DNA from: Micromonospora sp. NBC_01699
Lineage (GTDB): Bacteria > Actinomycetota > Actinomycetes > Mycobacteriales > Micromonosporaceae
Reading direction: 5' to 3'
Length of the DNA: 64,000 nt
NCBI RefSeq assembly: GCF_036250065.1
Contig: NZ_CP109199.1
Span: 5,332,001 to 5,396,000, forward strand
The notes beneath the pieces are model-generated. The model saw nothing but the letters and a program-made list of their open reading frames with translations, was not told the origin of the DNA and made no database searches. Below are positions 33,983 through 64,000 of this stretch, piece by piece. Each line of letters starts with the position of its first letter. Position 1 is the stretch's first letter. The position numbers and the translations under genes are program-made.

Positions 33983-34891
33983 ACCCGCCCGGTCGGGCAG
34001 GCCGTCGAGGAACCCGGTGAGCACCCGTACGAACCGTTCCGGCTCCTCCAGGTGCGGCAGGTGGCTGGACTCCTCGAAGATCTCCCAGCGCACGTCGGGG
34101 ATCAGGTCGGCGAACGGCTGCACCGTACGCGGGGTGGCCTCGTCGTACCGGCCGGAGATCAGCAGCGTCGGTACGGCGATGTCCGGGCACAGGTCCTCCA
34201 CCCCCCAGTCCCGCAGGGTCCCGATGACGTGGAACTCGCTCGGCCCGTTCATCGTGTAGTAGACCGTCGGGTCGTTGTAGATCTCGTAGAACGAGGCCAT
34301 GTAGTCGCGCGGCCACGGGTCCAGCCGGCACACGTGTCGTTGGTAGAACGGCAGCAGCGCCTGGAAGTACTCGTCGGAGCTGGTCTGCCCGGCCGCCTCC
34401 AGCCGCAGCAGGGTGTCGTTGGTCCCGTCGGGCAGCGCGTCGCGCAGGACCTTCATCTCCTCCAACCACAGCGGGTACGACGCCGGCGAGTTCGCGACGA
34501 CCAGTCCACGCAGCCCGGCCGGGCGGGTCGCGGCGTGCGCGGCGGCGAGCATGCCACCCCAGGACTGTCCGTACAGGACGTAGTTGTCCGCGACGCCGAC
34601 CCGGTGCAGCAGGTTGTCCAGCTCGTCGAGGAACAGCCGTACGGTCCAGAAGTCCGGGCCGTTGTCGGGCAGGTGGGTGGAGCCGCCGTTGCCGATTTGG
34701 TCGTAGTGCACCACCGGCCAGCCCCGCTCGGCCAGGCCGGACAGGTTCAGCAGGTAGTCGTGGGTGCTGCCCGGCCCGCCGTGCACCACCACGACGGCGG
34801 GCCGGTCACCGCCGGGCGTGCCGGTGATCCGGTACCAGGTCCGGTACTCGCCGAAGGGGATCACGCCCTTGGCGTTCGGGGGCAAGCTCAT
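33980..34891 (-). CDS. Proline iminopeptidase-type amidohydrolase, VinJ-like
   Basis: Alpha/beta hydrolase of the prolyl aminopeptidase family, 303 residues. HGGPG oxyanion loop (37-41), nucleophile GQSWGG (Ser110), Asp250 in GRYDEAT and His277 in SSHLPHLEEP complete the triad. In the vicenistatin model it removes the capping amino acid from the nearly finished polyketide, freeing the amine for macrolactam formation. The ATG at 34891 shares one base with the TGA of the PKS-C thioesterase gene (TGATG), with GGAG 7-8 nt upstream, so it is probably translated with the final module. No signal peptide is seen. Confidence 0.92.
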   Translation of the reverse strand: MSLPPNAKGVIPFGEYRTWYRITGTPGGDRPAVVVVHGGPGSTHDYLLNLSGLAERGWPVVHYDQIGNGGSTHLPDNGPDFWTVRLFLDELDNLLHRVGVADNYVLYGQSWGGMLAAAHAATRPAGLRGLVVANSPASYPLWLEEMKVLRDALPDGTNDTLLRLEAAGQTSSDEYFQALLPFYQRHVCRLDPWPRDYMASFYEIYNDPTVYYTMNGPSEFHVIGTLRDWGVEDLCPDIAVPTLLISGRYDEATPRTVQPFADLIPDVRWEIFEESSHLPHLEEPERFVRVLTGFLDGLPDRAG

Positions 34892-37800
34892 CACTGTTCT
34901 CCGATCGTGGCGAGCCAGGTCTCGACGGCCCCGGCGGCGACCTCGGCGCGTTCCTCGACGAGGGTGAAGTGGCTGGCCGGCACCGGGCACAGGGTGTGCG
35001 TGGGCTCCCAGGGCGCCGTACGCCAGCCGTCCGAACCGGCCTGTCCGGCACCGACCTGTTCGGCACCGGCGTGCTCGGCACCGACCTCGGCGAAGAACGA
35101 CTCGGTGCACTGCACGAACAGCACCGGCGCGGCGACCGGCGGCAGCGCTATCCCGGCCAGCAGCTCGCCGTAGCGGATCATCGCGGACAGTCGGGCGCTG
35201 TCGAAGCCGCCGAAGCTCTGCTCCCGTTCCAGCAGCCCGAAGACCAGCTCCTGGAGCGGCCCGACGTCGTCCTGGCTGACCCGGAACGTGTCCAGCAACG
35301 CCACCCCGACGGGTCCGGAGCCGTCGTCCTCGGCTTCGAGTCGGGCCGCGACGGCGTACGCGAGCAGGCCGCCGGAGGAGTAGCCGACCAGCACGTACGG
35401 TTCCCCGTCGGCGGCCCGGCGGACGCTGGCGGCCAGTACGGCCAGGGCCGCGTCCGTGGTCGCCGGCAGCGGCTCGTGCTCGGCGAACCCGGTCAGCGGG
35501 ATCGCCGACACCGGTCGCCCGCCGGTCATCGCGGCGACGAGCCGGGCGTGCTGGTGCACGCCGGTGGTCGCCATCGGCGTGTTGACGAAGATCAACCGTG
35601 GCCCGCCGGTGCCGGTGGCGAGCACCGCCGGTGCCGGGACCGGCGGCGGCTCGTCGGCGTCGAACGCCGGCCGCAGCCGGGCCACCGCGCGCAGCAGCTC
35701 CCAACTGCCCTCCAGGTTCCCGGAGCGGGCCCCCGCCCGGAACCAGTCGGTCACCGTGTCGGACTGCCGCCCCGCGCGCTGCGGCTCGGGGCCGGTCGGG
35801 GCGCCGAGTTCGGCCAGCAGGTGTTCGGCGAGCTGCGTCGGGTGCTTGTGGTCGAAGACGACCATCGGCGACAGCCGCAGCCCGGTCGCCGTACCGAGGC
35901 TGTTGCGCAGTTCCATCGCGCTGAGCGAGTCGAAGCCCAGCTCGTTGAAGGCCCGCTCGGGCGCCACCGCATCCGGGCCGGTGTGGCCGAGGACCGCGGC
36001 GGCGTGGCCGCGTACCAGGTCGACCAGGATGCTCAGGCGCTCCGCGTCGTCGCGGCCTGCCATTCGCCGCACCAGGTCGCCGGGGCCCGACCCGGCCGTG
36101 GCCCGGCGGACGGTACGCCGGACCAGGCCGCGCAGCAGCGGCGGCACCTCCCCGGCCTCCGCCCCGGCCAGCTCGAACCGGGCCGCGACCAGCACCGCCG
36201 AATCGGCGGCGAGGGCGGTGTCGAACAGCGCCAGGCCCTGTTCCGGGGTGAACGCGACCAGCCCGGAGCGACTCAGCCGAGACCGGTGGGCGTCGGCGAG
36301 CGTGCCCGCCATGCCGGTGTTCCACGGCCCCCAGGCCAGGGACAGGCCCGGCAACCCGGCCGCCCGCCGCTGTACGGCGAGCGCGTCGAGGAACACGTTC
36401 GCGGCCGCGTACGCACCCTGGCCGGGGCCGCCGAGCGTGCCCGCGACCGACGAGAACAGCACGAACGCCGTCAGGTCCCGACCTCGGGTGGCGTCGTGCA
36501 GGTGCCAGGCGGCGTCGGCCTTGGGGCCGAACACCCCGGCCAGCCGGGGCCCGGTCAGCGCCCCGACGACGCCGTCGTCGAGCACCCCGGCGACGTGCAC
36601 CACCCCGGACAGGTCCGGGATCTCCACCACGAGATCGCGTACGGCGACCCGGTCGGCCACGTCGCAGGCGGTGATCCGCACCCGTGCGCCGAGCGCCGAC
36701 AGCTCCCGGGACAGCTCGGCCGCGCCCGGAGCGGCCAGCCCCCGGCGCGAGGTCAGCACCAGCGACCGTACCCCGTGCGCGGTGACCAGGTGCCGCGCGA
36801 CCAGCGCACCCAGACCGCCGGTGCCGCCGGTGACCAGCACCGTCCCGGCGCCGGAGAAAACCGGGCCGGCGGCGGGCTCGGAGTCGGGTGCGGACCGGCC
36901 CGAGACGGTCGAACGCGGCGACCCCGGACCGGGGTCGGCCGGCGCCGTCCCGGCGTCCGGGTCGCTGCCTCTGGCGGTGCCCCGGTCGGTGCGCGGCTCG
37001 GTCGCGACGCGGGTCAGTCGCGGCACCCGCGCGATCGCCCCGCGCAGCGCCAACTCCGGCTCGCCGGACGCGGCCACCGCGGCGAGCAGCGCCGTCGCGT
37101 CCGCTGAGCCGTCCGTGTCGACCAGCAGGAACCGGTCCGGGTTCTCCGCCCGAGCCGAACGTACGAGACCCCACACCGCCGCCGCGGCCGGGTCGACGCC
37201 GTCCTCGTCGGGCAGAGCCACCGCGCCACGGGTCACCACCACCAGCCGCGACGCGGCGAACCTCGGGTCGAGCAGCCAGCCCTGTAGCACCGCGAGGACC
37301 CCGGCGGTGACGACGCGGGTCGCCTCGGGGACCGGCGCGTCGGGCACGTCGCAGGTGAACAGGACCACCTCCGCAGCGGTGGCGGCACGGCCGGACTCGC
37401 CGTGGTGAACCGGCGCGGGGCCGGTCGCGGCGGGCAGTTCCGTGGGCACCCAGTCGACCCGGTACAGGGCGTCCACCCCGGACGCGGCGGCAAGCTGTCC
37501 TGGCCGTACCGCGCGGGACACCAGCGCGCCGACCGAGAGCACCGGGGCGCCCGTACCGTCGGCGGCGGAGATGGTGACGCTGTCCGGGCCGGTCGAGGCG
37601 ATCCGCACCCGCAGCGCCGTCGCGCCGGTCGCGTGCAGGGTCACCCCCGACCAGGCGAACGGCAGCACGGCCGGACCGCCCTCGGAGCCGCGGACCAGCG
37701 CGAGCGCTTGCAGGGCCGCGTCGAGCAGCGCCGGGTGCAGTCCGCAGCGGGCCGCGTCGGACTCCTCCCCGGCGGGCAGGGTCACCTCCGCGAAGACCTC

Positions 37801-40800
37801 GGCACCGGACTGCCACACCGCGCGCAGCCCCCGGAACACCGGCCCGTACGCGTAGCCGTGCTCGGCGAGGGCCTGGTACGCGCCGTCGAGCTCGACCGGG
37901 GTCGCGCCGGGCGGCGGCCACTGCCCGAGGTCGTCGGCCGGAGCGGGTGCGCGGGTGCCGAGCAGGCCCTCGGCGTTCACGGTCCACGAGCCACCGTCGC
38001 CGGCCGAACGGATGGTCACCGACCGGCGGCCGTCGGCGTCGGACGTACCGGTCTCGACGCGTACCCGTACCGGTGCGTCGCCGTCAAGCACGAGTGGGGC
38101 GTGCAGGGTCAGTTCCTCCAGCAGGTCGCAGCCGACCCGGTCACCGGCCTGGAGGGCCAGCTCCACGAACCCGGTGCCGGGCAGCAGCACACTGCCCTGC
38201 ACGACGTGGTCGGCCAGCCAGCCGGGCGACGTGGGCGACAGCCGACCGGTCAGCAGTACGGTGTCCGTCTCGGCGGACGGCACCACCGCCCCCAGCAGCG
38301 GGTGGTCGGCCGACTCCAGGCCCGCCGCGCGTACGTCACCGGTGTCGGGCTCGGCCGTCAGCCAGAACCGTTCCCGCTGGAAGGCGTACGTCGGCAGGTC
38401 CACGTGCCCACCGCCGGCCGGGCCGAACAGCTTCGCCCGGTCCACGCCGCCGCCCCAGGCGTGCAGCTGGGCGACGGCGGCGACGGCCGTCTCGGCTTCG
38501 TCGCGTCCGGCTCGGACGGTCGGGACCGCCGGGGTGTCGTCGAGCATCCGGGCGACCAGCCCGCTCAGCACCGCGTCCGGTCCGACCTCCACGAACCGCA
38601 GCACACCCAGCCCGAGCAGGGTGGTGACACCGTCGGCGAAGCGCACTGGTTCGCGTACGTGCCGCACCCAGTGGTCCGGGGCCGTCAGTTCGCCCGGCGC
38701 GGCGAGCCGGCCGGTCAGGTGCGACACGATCGGGATCGCCGGTTCGGCGTACGACAGCCGGCCGGCGACCTCGGCGAACCCGGCGAGCATCGGGTCCATC
38801 AGCGGCGAGTGGAAGGCGTGGCTCACCGCCAGCGGCCTCACCCGACGACCCAGCGCCTCGAAGTACGCGACCACCTCCGCGACCGCGTCCCCCGCCCCGG
38901 AGACGACGACCGACTCCGGGCCGTTGACGGCGGCGATCCCGACCGTTCCGTCCCCGAGCCGGGCAAGCACCTCGGCCTCGGTCGCCTGAATCGACGCCAT
39001 CACCCCACCGGGCGGCAACGCCTGCATCAGCCGACCGCGCGCCGCCACCAACCGGACCGCGTCCGGCAACGACCAGACACCCGCCACGTACGCGGCGGAC
39101 AACTCACCGATCGAGTGACCGGCCAGGTAGTCCGGGCGTACACCCCAGTCGTCCAGGAGACGGAACAGGGCCACCTCGACGGCGAACAGGGCGCACTGGG
39201 CGTAACCGGTCCGGTTCAACAACTCCTGGTCGTCGCCCCAGATCACGTCACGCAGGGGGAGGTCGAGGTGGGTGTCGAACTCGGTGAGGATCTGGTCGAA
39301 CGCGGACGCGAACACCGGGAACGACGCGTACAACTGGCGACCCATGCCGAGACGCTGCGCGCCCTGGCCGGTGAAGAGGAAGGCGGTCGCGCCCTGGCGG
39401 GCCTGACCCCGGATCACGGTCGCGGTCGGTGCGGCGTCGGCCGGCGGCTCGTCCCCGGCCAGCGTGGCGAGTCCGGTCATCAGGTGATCGCGGTCCCGAC
39501 CGACGACGGCGGCACGGAACTCGAACGCGGCCCGCGAGGTCGCCAGCGCCCGCGCGACCCGCGGCAGCGGCACCCCCGGCCGTTCCCGCAGGTACGCCAG
39601 CAGCCGCCCGGCCTGCCCGGCGAGCGCCTGTGGGCTACGCCCCGACAGCAGCAGCGGTGTCACGGCCGCCTCGGGTGCGTGATCGGCAGGCGCCGCCTCG
39701 GGTGCCTGCTCGACGATGACGTGCGCGTTGGTGCCGCTGATGCCGAACGACGAGATGCCGGCGCGCCGGGGATGCCCGTTGACCGGCCACTGCCGGGCCT
39801 CGGTGAGCAGTTCGACCGCCCCGGCGGTCCAGTCCACGTTGCGTGACGGCTCGTCCACGTGCAACGTCTTCGGCAGCACCCCGTGGTGCATCGCCTGCAC
39901 CATCTTGATCACACCGGCCACACCGGCGGCGGCCTGGGTGTGGCCCAGGTTCGACTTGATCGAGCCGAGCCAGAGTGGATGGTCGGTCGACCGGTCCTGC
40001 CCGTAGGTTGCGATCACCGCCTGCGCCTCGATCGGGTCACCGAGCGTGGTGCCGGTGCCGTGCGCCTCCACGACGTCGACCTGGTCGGCGCCGACCTGCG
40101 CGTTGGCCAGCGCCTGGCGGATGACCCGCTGCTGCGAGGGGCCGTTCGGGGCGGTCAGGCCGTTGCTCGCGCCGTCGGAGTTGACGGCCGTGCCGCGTAC
40201 CACGGCGAGGATCTCGCGTCCGTGGGCGACCGCGTCGGACAGGCGCTCGACCAGCAGCATGCCCGCGCCCTCGGCCCAGCCGGTGCCGTCGGCGGCGGCA
40301 GCGAACGACCTGCACCGTCCCCGTGGCGACAGGCCCCGCTGGCGGCTGAACTCGATGATCGTCTCGGGGGTGGCCATCACCGCGACACCGCCGACCAGCG
40401 CCAGGTCGCACTCTCCCGAGCGCAGCGCCTGGGTGGCCAGGTGCAGCGCGACCAGCGACGACGAGCAGGCCGTGTCGACCGTCACCGACGGACCCTCCAG
40501 GCCCAGGGTGTACGACACCCGCCCGGACGCGATCGCGCCGGTGCTGCTGTTGTGCACGTAGTCGTGGTACATCATCCCGGCGTACACGCCGGTGGCGCTG
40601 CCCCTGATCGTCGCCGGGTCGATCCCGGCCCGCTCCAGCGCCTCCCACGAGCATTCGAGCAGCAGCCGTTGCTGCGGGTCCATCGACATCGCCTCGTTCG
40701 GGCTGATGCCGAAGAACGCCGGGTCGAACAGGGCGGCGTCGTACAGGAACCCGCCCTCGTTGGTGTACGTCGTGTTCGGGCGCTGCGACGTCGGGTCGTA

Positions 40801-41051
40801 CAGGTCGGCAAGGTCCCAGCCACGGTCGTCCGGGAACGCGCCGACCGCGTCCACGCCGTCGGCGACGAGCCGCCACAGCTCGTCGGGCGTGCTCACCCCG
40901 CCCGGGTAGCGGCAGGCCATCCCGACGATCGCTATCGGTTCACGGGCCGCCGCAGCCTGCTTGCGCTGCTGCGTACGCAGCCGCTCGGTCTCCTTCAGCG
41001 AGGCGCGCAGCGCCTCCAGTAGTTTCTGGTCCGAGCCGGACATGCCCGCCA

Positions 41052-41052
<1 letters not shown>
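34891..41052 (-). CDS. Terminal modular PKS (PKS-C): KS-AT-DH-KR-ACP-thioesterase
   Basis: Last extension and product release; 2,053 residues. An N-terminal coiled-coil docking helix (about residues 5-35) precedes KS (Cys196), AT (HAFH, malonyl type), DH ([18 protein letters not shown]), KR with LDD (B-type), ACP (GFDSLSAME) and a thioesterase. Start candidates are GTG 41055, ATG 41052 and ATG 41043; all overlap or abut the PKS-D stop. I use 41052, but the true start could be 41043, with AGGGGA 12 nt upstream. Tight overlap with PKS-D upstream and the peptidase downstream indicates one operon E-D-C-peptidase. The class of its docking helix fits the PKS-D tail. Confidence 0.95.
34894..35660 (-). 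other. C-terminal thioesterase domain of PKS-C (macrolactamising)
   Basis: Type I thioesterase with nucleophile GYSSGG (Ser1892), LLDTF (triad Asp) and SHFTLVEE (His2028). It should release the chain by attack of the starter amine, giving a macrolactam; that outcome is inferred from the starter cassette. A 15-bp minisatellite (35041-35085) encodes an Ala/Gly/Glu pentapeptide repeat within the lid-to-histidine region. Confidence 0.88.
35041..35085 (-). repeat. 15-bp tandem repeat inside the thioesterase
   Basis: Three 15-bp units (35041-35055, 35056-35070, 35071-35085) in frame, encoding the pentapeptide series [11 protein letters not shown]. They lie in an Ala-Gly-Glu-rich insertion between FFAEV and [11 protein letters not shown]. 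Confidence 0.8.
35795..40941 (-). other. PKS-C module: KS-AT-DH-KR-ACP
   Basis: KS Cys codon 40465-40467. AT about 39390-38370 with GHSIGEL and HAFH, malonyl type. DH about 38310-37600 has both catalytic motifs. The structural half of the KR is followed by a long Asp/Pro/Gly-rich linker (about 36890-37010). KR catalytic part near 36850-36300 has [12 protein letters not shown] and GAYAAAN, so B-type. ACP Ser near 35930. Confidence 0.92.
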
Positions 41053-62120
<21,068 letters not shown>

Positions 62121-62178
62121 GTCCAACCTCATCCGCTTGTCGAGCCTGCCGGCGCCGGGCGCCGGGCGGTGTGCCGTG

Positions 62179-64000
62179 TCAGGAGACGCCCAGCTCGCTG
62201 TCGAGCGCGGCGAAGAGTTCGTCGTCGGTGGCCTCGTCGAGAGCCGGTGCCGCCGGGTCGGCCGGGTCACCACCGTGGCTGTCCTGCCAGCCGCGCAGCA
62301 GCGCCTCCAGGCGGGCGGTGACGCGGGTGTGTGCGTCGGCCTGTGGGCCGTACGCGGCGAGCGCGGCTTCGAGCCGGTCCACCTCGGACAGCAGGGTGTC
62401 GACGGCGCCCGCCCCGGTGGGGGCGAGTACGCCGTCGAGGTGCTCGGCGACGGCGCGGGCGGTCGGGTGGTCGAAGACCAGGGTGGTCGGCAGCGAGATC
62501 CCGCTGGCGTCGGTGAGTCCGTTGCGGAACTGCACCGCGCTGAGCGAGTCGAACCCGAGGTCCTTGAAGGCGCGTTCGGGTGCGACCGCCGCCGGGCCCG
62601 GGTGTCCGAGCACCACGGCGGCGTGGGTGCGGACGAGGTCGAGCAGGACGGTCAGCCGCTCGGCCGGGGGTCGTCCGGCCAGTTCGGCGCGCAGCCGATC
62701 GGCGGTTTCGCCGGCCCGCCGGGGCCGGGTACGGACGAGGCCGCGCAGGGTAGCGGGCAACTGCCCCGCCTCGGCGAGGGTACGCAGGTCGAGGTCGACC
62801 AGGGCCAGGTACGCCCGGTCGGTGGCAATCGCGTGGTCGAACAGGGCGATGCCGGTGTCGACGGACAGCGGCGGGATGCCCTGGCGGCGCAGCCGCGCCC
62901 GGTCGGCGTCGCCGAGTTCGCCGCCCATGCCCGCGCCCGCCCACAGGCCCCAGGCCAGGGACTGGCCCGCCAGACCTGCGGCGCGTCGGTGTGCGGCGAG
63001 CGCGTCGAGGAACGTGTTGGCGGCCGCGTACGCGCCCTGTCCGGGGCCGCCGAGGGTGCCGGACACGGACGAGAACAGCACGAACGCGGTCAGGTCCCGG
63101 TCGCGGGTGGCCCGGTGCAGGTGCCAGGCGGCGTCGGCCTTCGGGGCGAGTACGTCGGCCAGCCGGTCCGGGGTGAGCGCCCCGATCACCCCGTCGTCGA
63201 GGACACCGGCCGCGTGGACGATCCCGGTCAGGTCGGGAATGCCGGCGACCAGGGTGTCGACCGAGGCCCGGTCGGCGACGTCGCAGGCCAGGATCCGGGT
63301 CTGCGCGCCGAGGCCGGTGAGTTCCTTCTCCAGTTCGTCCGCGCCGGGTGCGTCGGGTCCGCGCCGGGAGGTCAGCACCACCGACCGCACCCCGTACGCG
63401 GTGACCAGGTGCCGGGCCACCAGCGCGCCCAGTCCGCCGGTGCCGCCGGTGACCAGCACGGTTCCCCGCTCGGAGAACGTTGTCGCCGGTCCGGACCGGA
63501 TGGCGGGGGTGGCGTCGGGTGCCGCTCCGGTCAGGCGCGGTACCCGCGCGATCCCTCTGCGCAGCGCCACCTCCGGTTCGCCGGCGGCGGCAACGGCTGC
63601 CAGCAGCGGCGCCGACGACTCGGCGGTGCCGTCGGAGTCGACCAGCACGAACCGGTCGGGGTGTTCGGCCTGCGCGGCGCGGACCAGGCCCCAGACGGCC
63701 GCACCGGCGAGGTCGGTGACGTCGGCCCCGTCGACCGGCACCGCGCCGTGGGTCAGCACCACCAGCCGGGAGGCGGCGTATCGGTCCTCGGTGAGGAAGT
63801 CCTGCAACCCGGCGAGCACCCGGCCGGTGGCCGCACGGACCCCGGTGGGCACGTCGCCCGGCTCGGGCGGGCAGGTGAACAGCAGCGCCGCCGGGGCTGG
63901 TTCGTCCGTGGACGGCCGGGTCCAGGGCGGCAGCGGCGCACCGGCTTCGGGCAGTTCGACGGTCGGCCAGTGCAGGTCGAACATCGCGTCACCGGTCCGT
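62179..64000 (-). CDS. Modular PKS (PKS-E), C-terminal part: KR-ACP-docking tail; runs off the right edge
   Basis: The open frame continues past base 64000, so the start is outside the window. Visible: the KR structural half, KR catalytic domain (TGGTGGLG near 63460; VLDD; GAYAAAN, so B-type), ACP ([10 protein letters not shown] near 62550) and a C-terminal docking region with two helices and the tail [15 protein letters not shown]. This tail type classically pairs with KLRDYL-type N-termini such as that of PKS-D, 58 bp downstream. No AT or complete DH is visible, so the extender unit of this module is unknown. Confidence 0.94.
   Translation of the reverse strand, partial: RTGDAMFDLHWPTVELPEAGAPLPPWTRPSTDEPAPAALLFTCPPEPGDVPTGVRAATGRVLAGLQDFLTEDRYAASRLVVLTHGAVPVDGADVTDLAGAAVWGLVRAAQAEHPDRFVLVDSDGTAESSAPLLAAVAAAGEPEVALRRGIARVPRLTGAAPDATPAIRSGPATTFSERGTVLVTGGTGGLGALVARHLVTAYGVRSVVLTSRRGPDAPGADELEKELTGLGAQTRILACDVADRASVDTLVAGIPDLTGIVHAAGVLDDGVIGALTPDRLADVLAPKADAAWHLHRATRDRDLTAFVLFSSVSGTLGGPGQGAYAAANTFLDALAAHRRAAGLAGQSLAWGLWAGAGMGGELGDADRARLRRQGIPPLSVDTGIALFDHAIATDRAYLALVDLDLRTLAEAGQLPATLRGLVRTRPRRAGETADRLRAELAGRPPAERLTVLLDLVRTHAAVVLGHPGPAAVAPERAFKDLGFDSLSAVQFRNGLTDASGISLPTTLVFDHPTARAVAEHLDGVLAPTGAGAVDTLLSEVDRLEAALAAYGPQADAHTRVTARLEALLRGWQDSHGGDPADPAAPALDEATDDELFAALDSELGVS

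Noticed and set aside
33980-37987. Long minus-strand frame upstream of the peptidase that would extend it by about 1,000 residues
   Set aside because: The upstream part lies out of frame inside PKS-C and is Arg/Gly-rich nonsense; the ATG at 34891 has a good ribosome-binding site and a complete hydrolase follows.

Overview
The window is a GC-rich actinobacterial stretch, dominated by giant modular type I polyketide synthase (PKS) genes. Codon style and the many GTACG/CGTACG words suggest Micromonosporaceae, but that is only a guess. Every gene is on the minus strand except one small acyl carrier protein (ACP) gene. No intergenic gap exceeds about 160 bp, so no stretch of 300 bp lacks a gene. 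I saw no tRNA, rRNA, insertion sequence or CRISPR array.

The cluster reads as a beta-amino-acid-primed polyene macrolactam pathway of the vicenistatin type. Right to left (direction of transcription) it holds: the 3' end of a PKS gene (62179-64000, here PKS-E); a four-module PKS (41052-62120, PKS-D); a one-module PKS ending in a thioesterase (34891-41052, PKS-C); and an aminopeptidase (33980-34891). Next come a stand-alone acyltransferase (32955-33905), the divergent ACP (32683-32931, plus strand), an amino-acid adenylating enzyme (31010-32581), a beta-amino-acid adenylating enzyme (29362-30891), a PLP decarboxylase (28094-29365) and the two subunits of a B12-dependent glutamate mutase (26333-28107). 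Last are the loading PKS (loading ACP plus three modules, 9934-26175, PKS-B) and a further PKS running off the left edge (1-9913, PKS-A).

Proposed logic, by analogy with vicenistatin: the mutase makes 3-methylaspartate from glutamate. The 30.9 kb adenylating enzyme loads it on the free ACP. The decarboxylase turns it into 3-amino-2-methylpropionyl-ACP. The second adenylating enzyme caps the amine with an amino acid (alanine in the model). The free acyltransferase moves the dipeptide to the loading ACP of PKS-B. Chain extension then runs B, A, (unseen genes), E, D, C. The aminopeptidase removes the cap and the thioesterase closes the macrolactam. All ten acyltransferase domains visible look malonyl-specific. 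Every complete module is KS-AT-DH-KR-ACP with no enoylreductase, so a long unbranched polyene is expected.

The strongest new observation is regulatory. Four short spacers before the ACP, acyltransferase, adenylating-enzyme and loading-PKS transcription units each carry a direct repeat of TAGGGGT-like half-sites. Each is oriented towards its gene, with the proximal half-site 23 bp upstream of a plausible -10 hexamer. Also notable are kilobase-scale near-identical tracts shared by distant modules, a group of ketoreductases with neither of the usual stereochemical fingerprints, and small tandem repeats in interdomain linkers.
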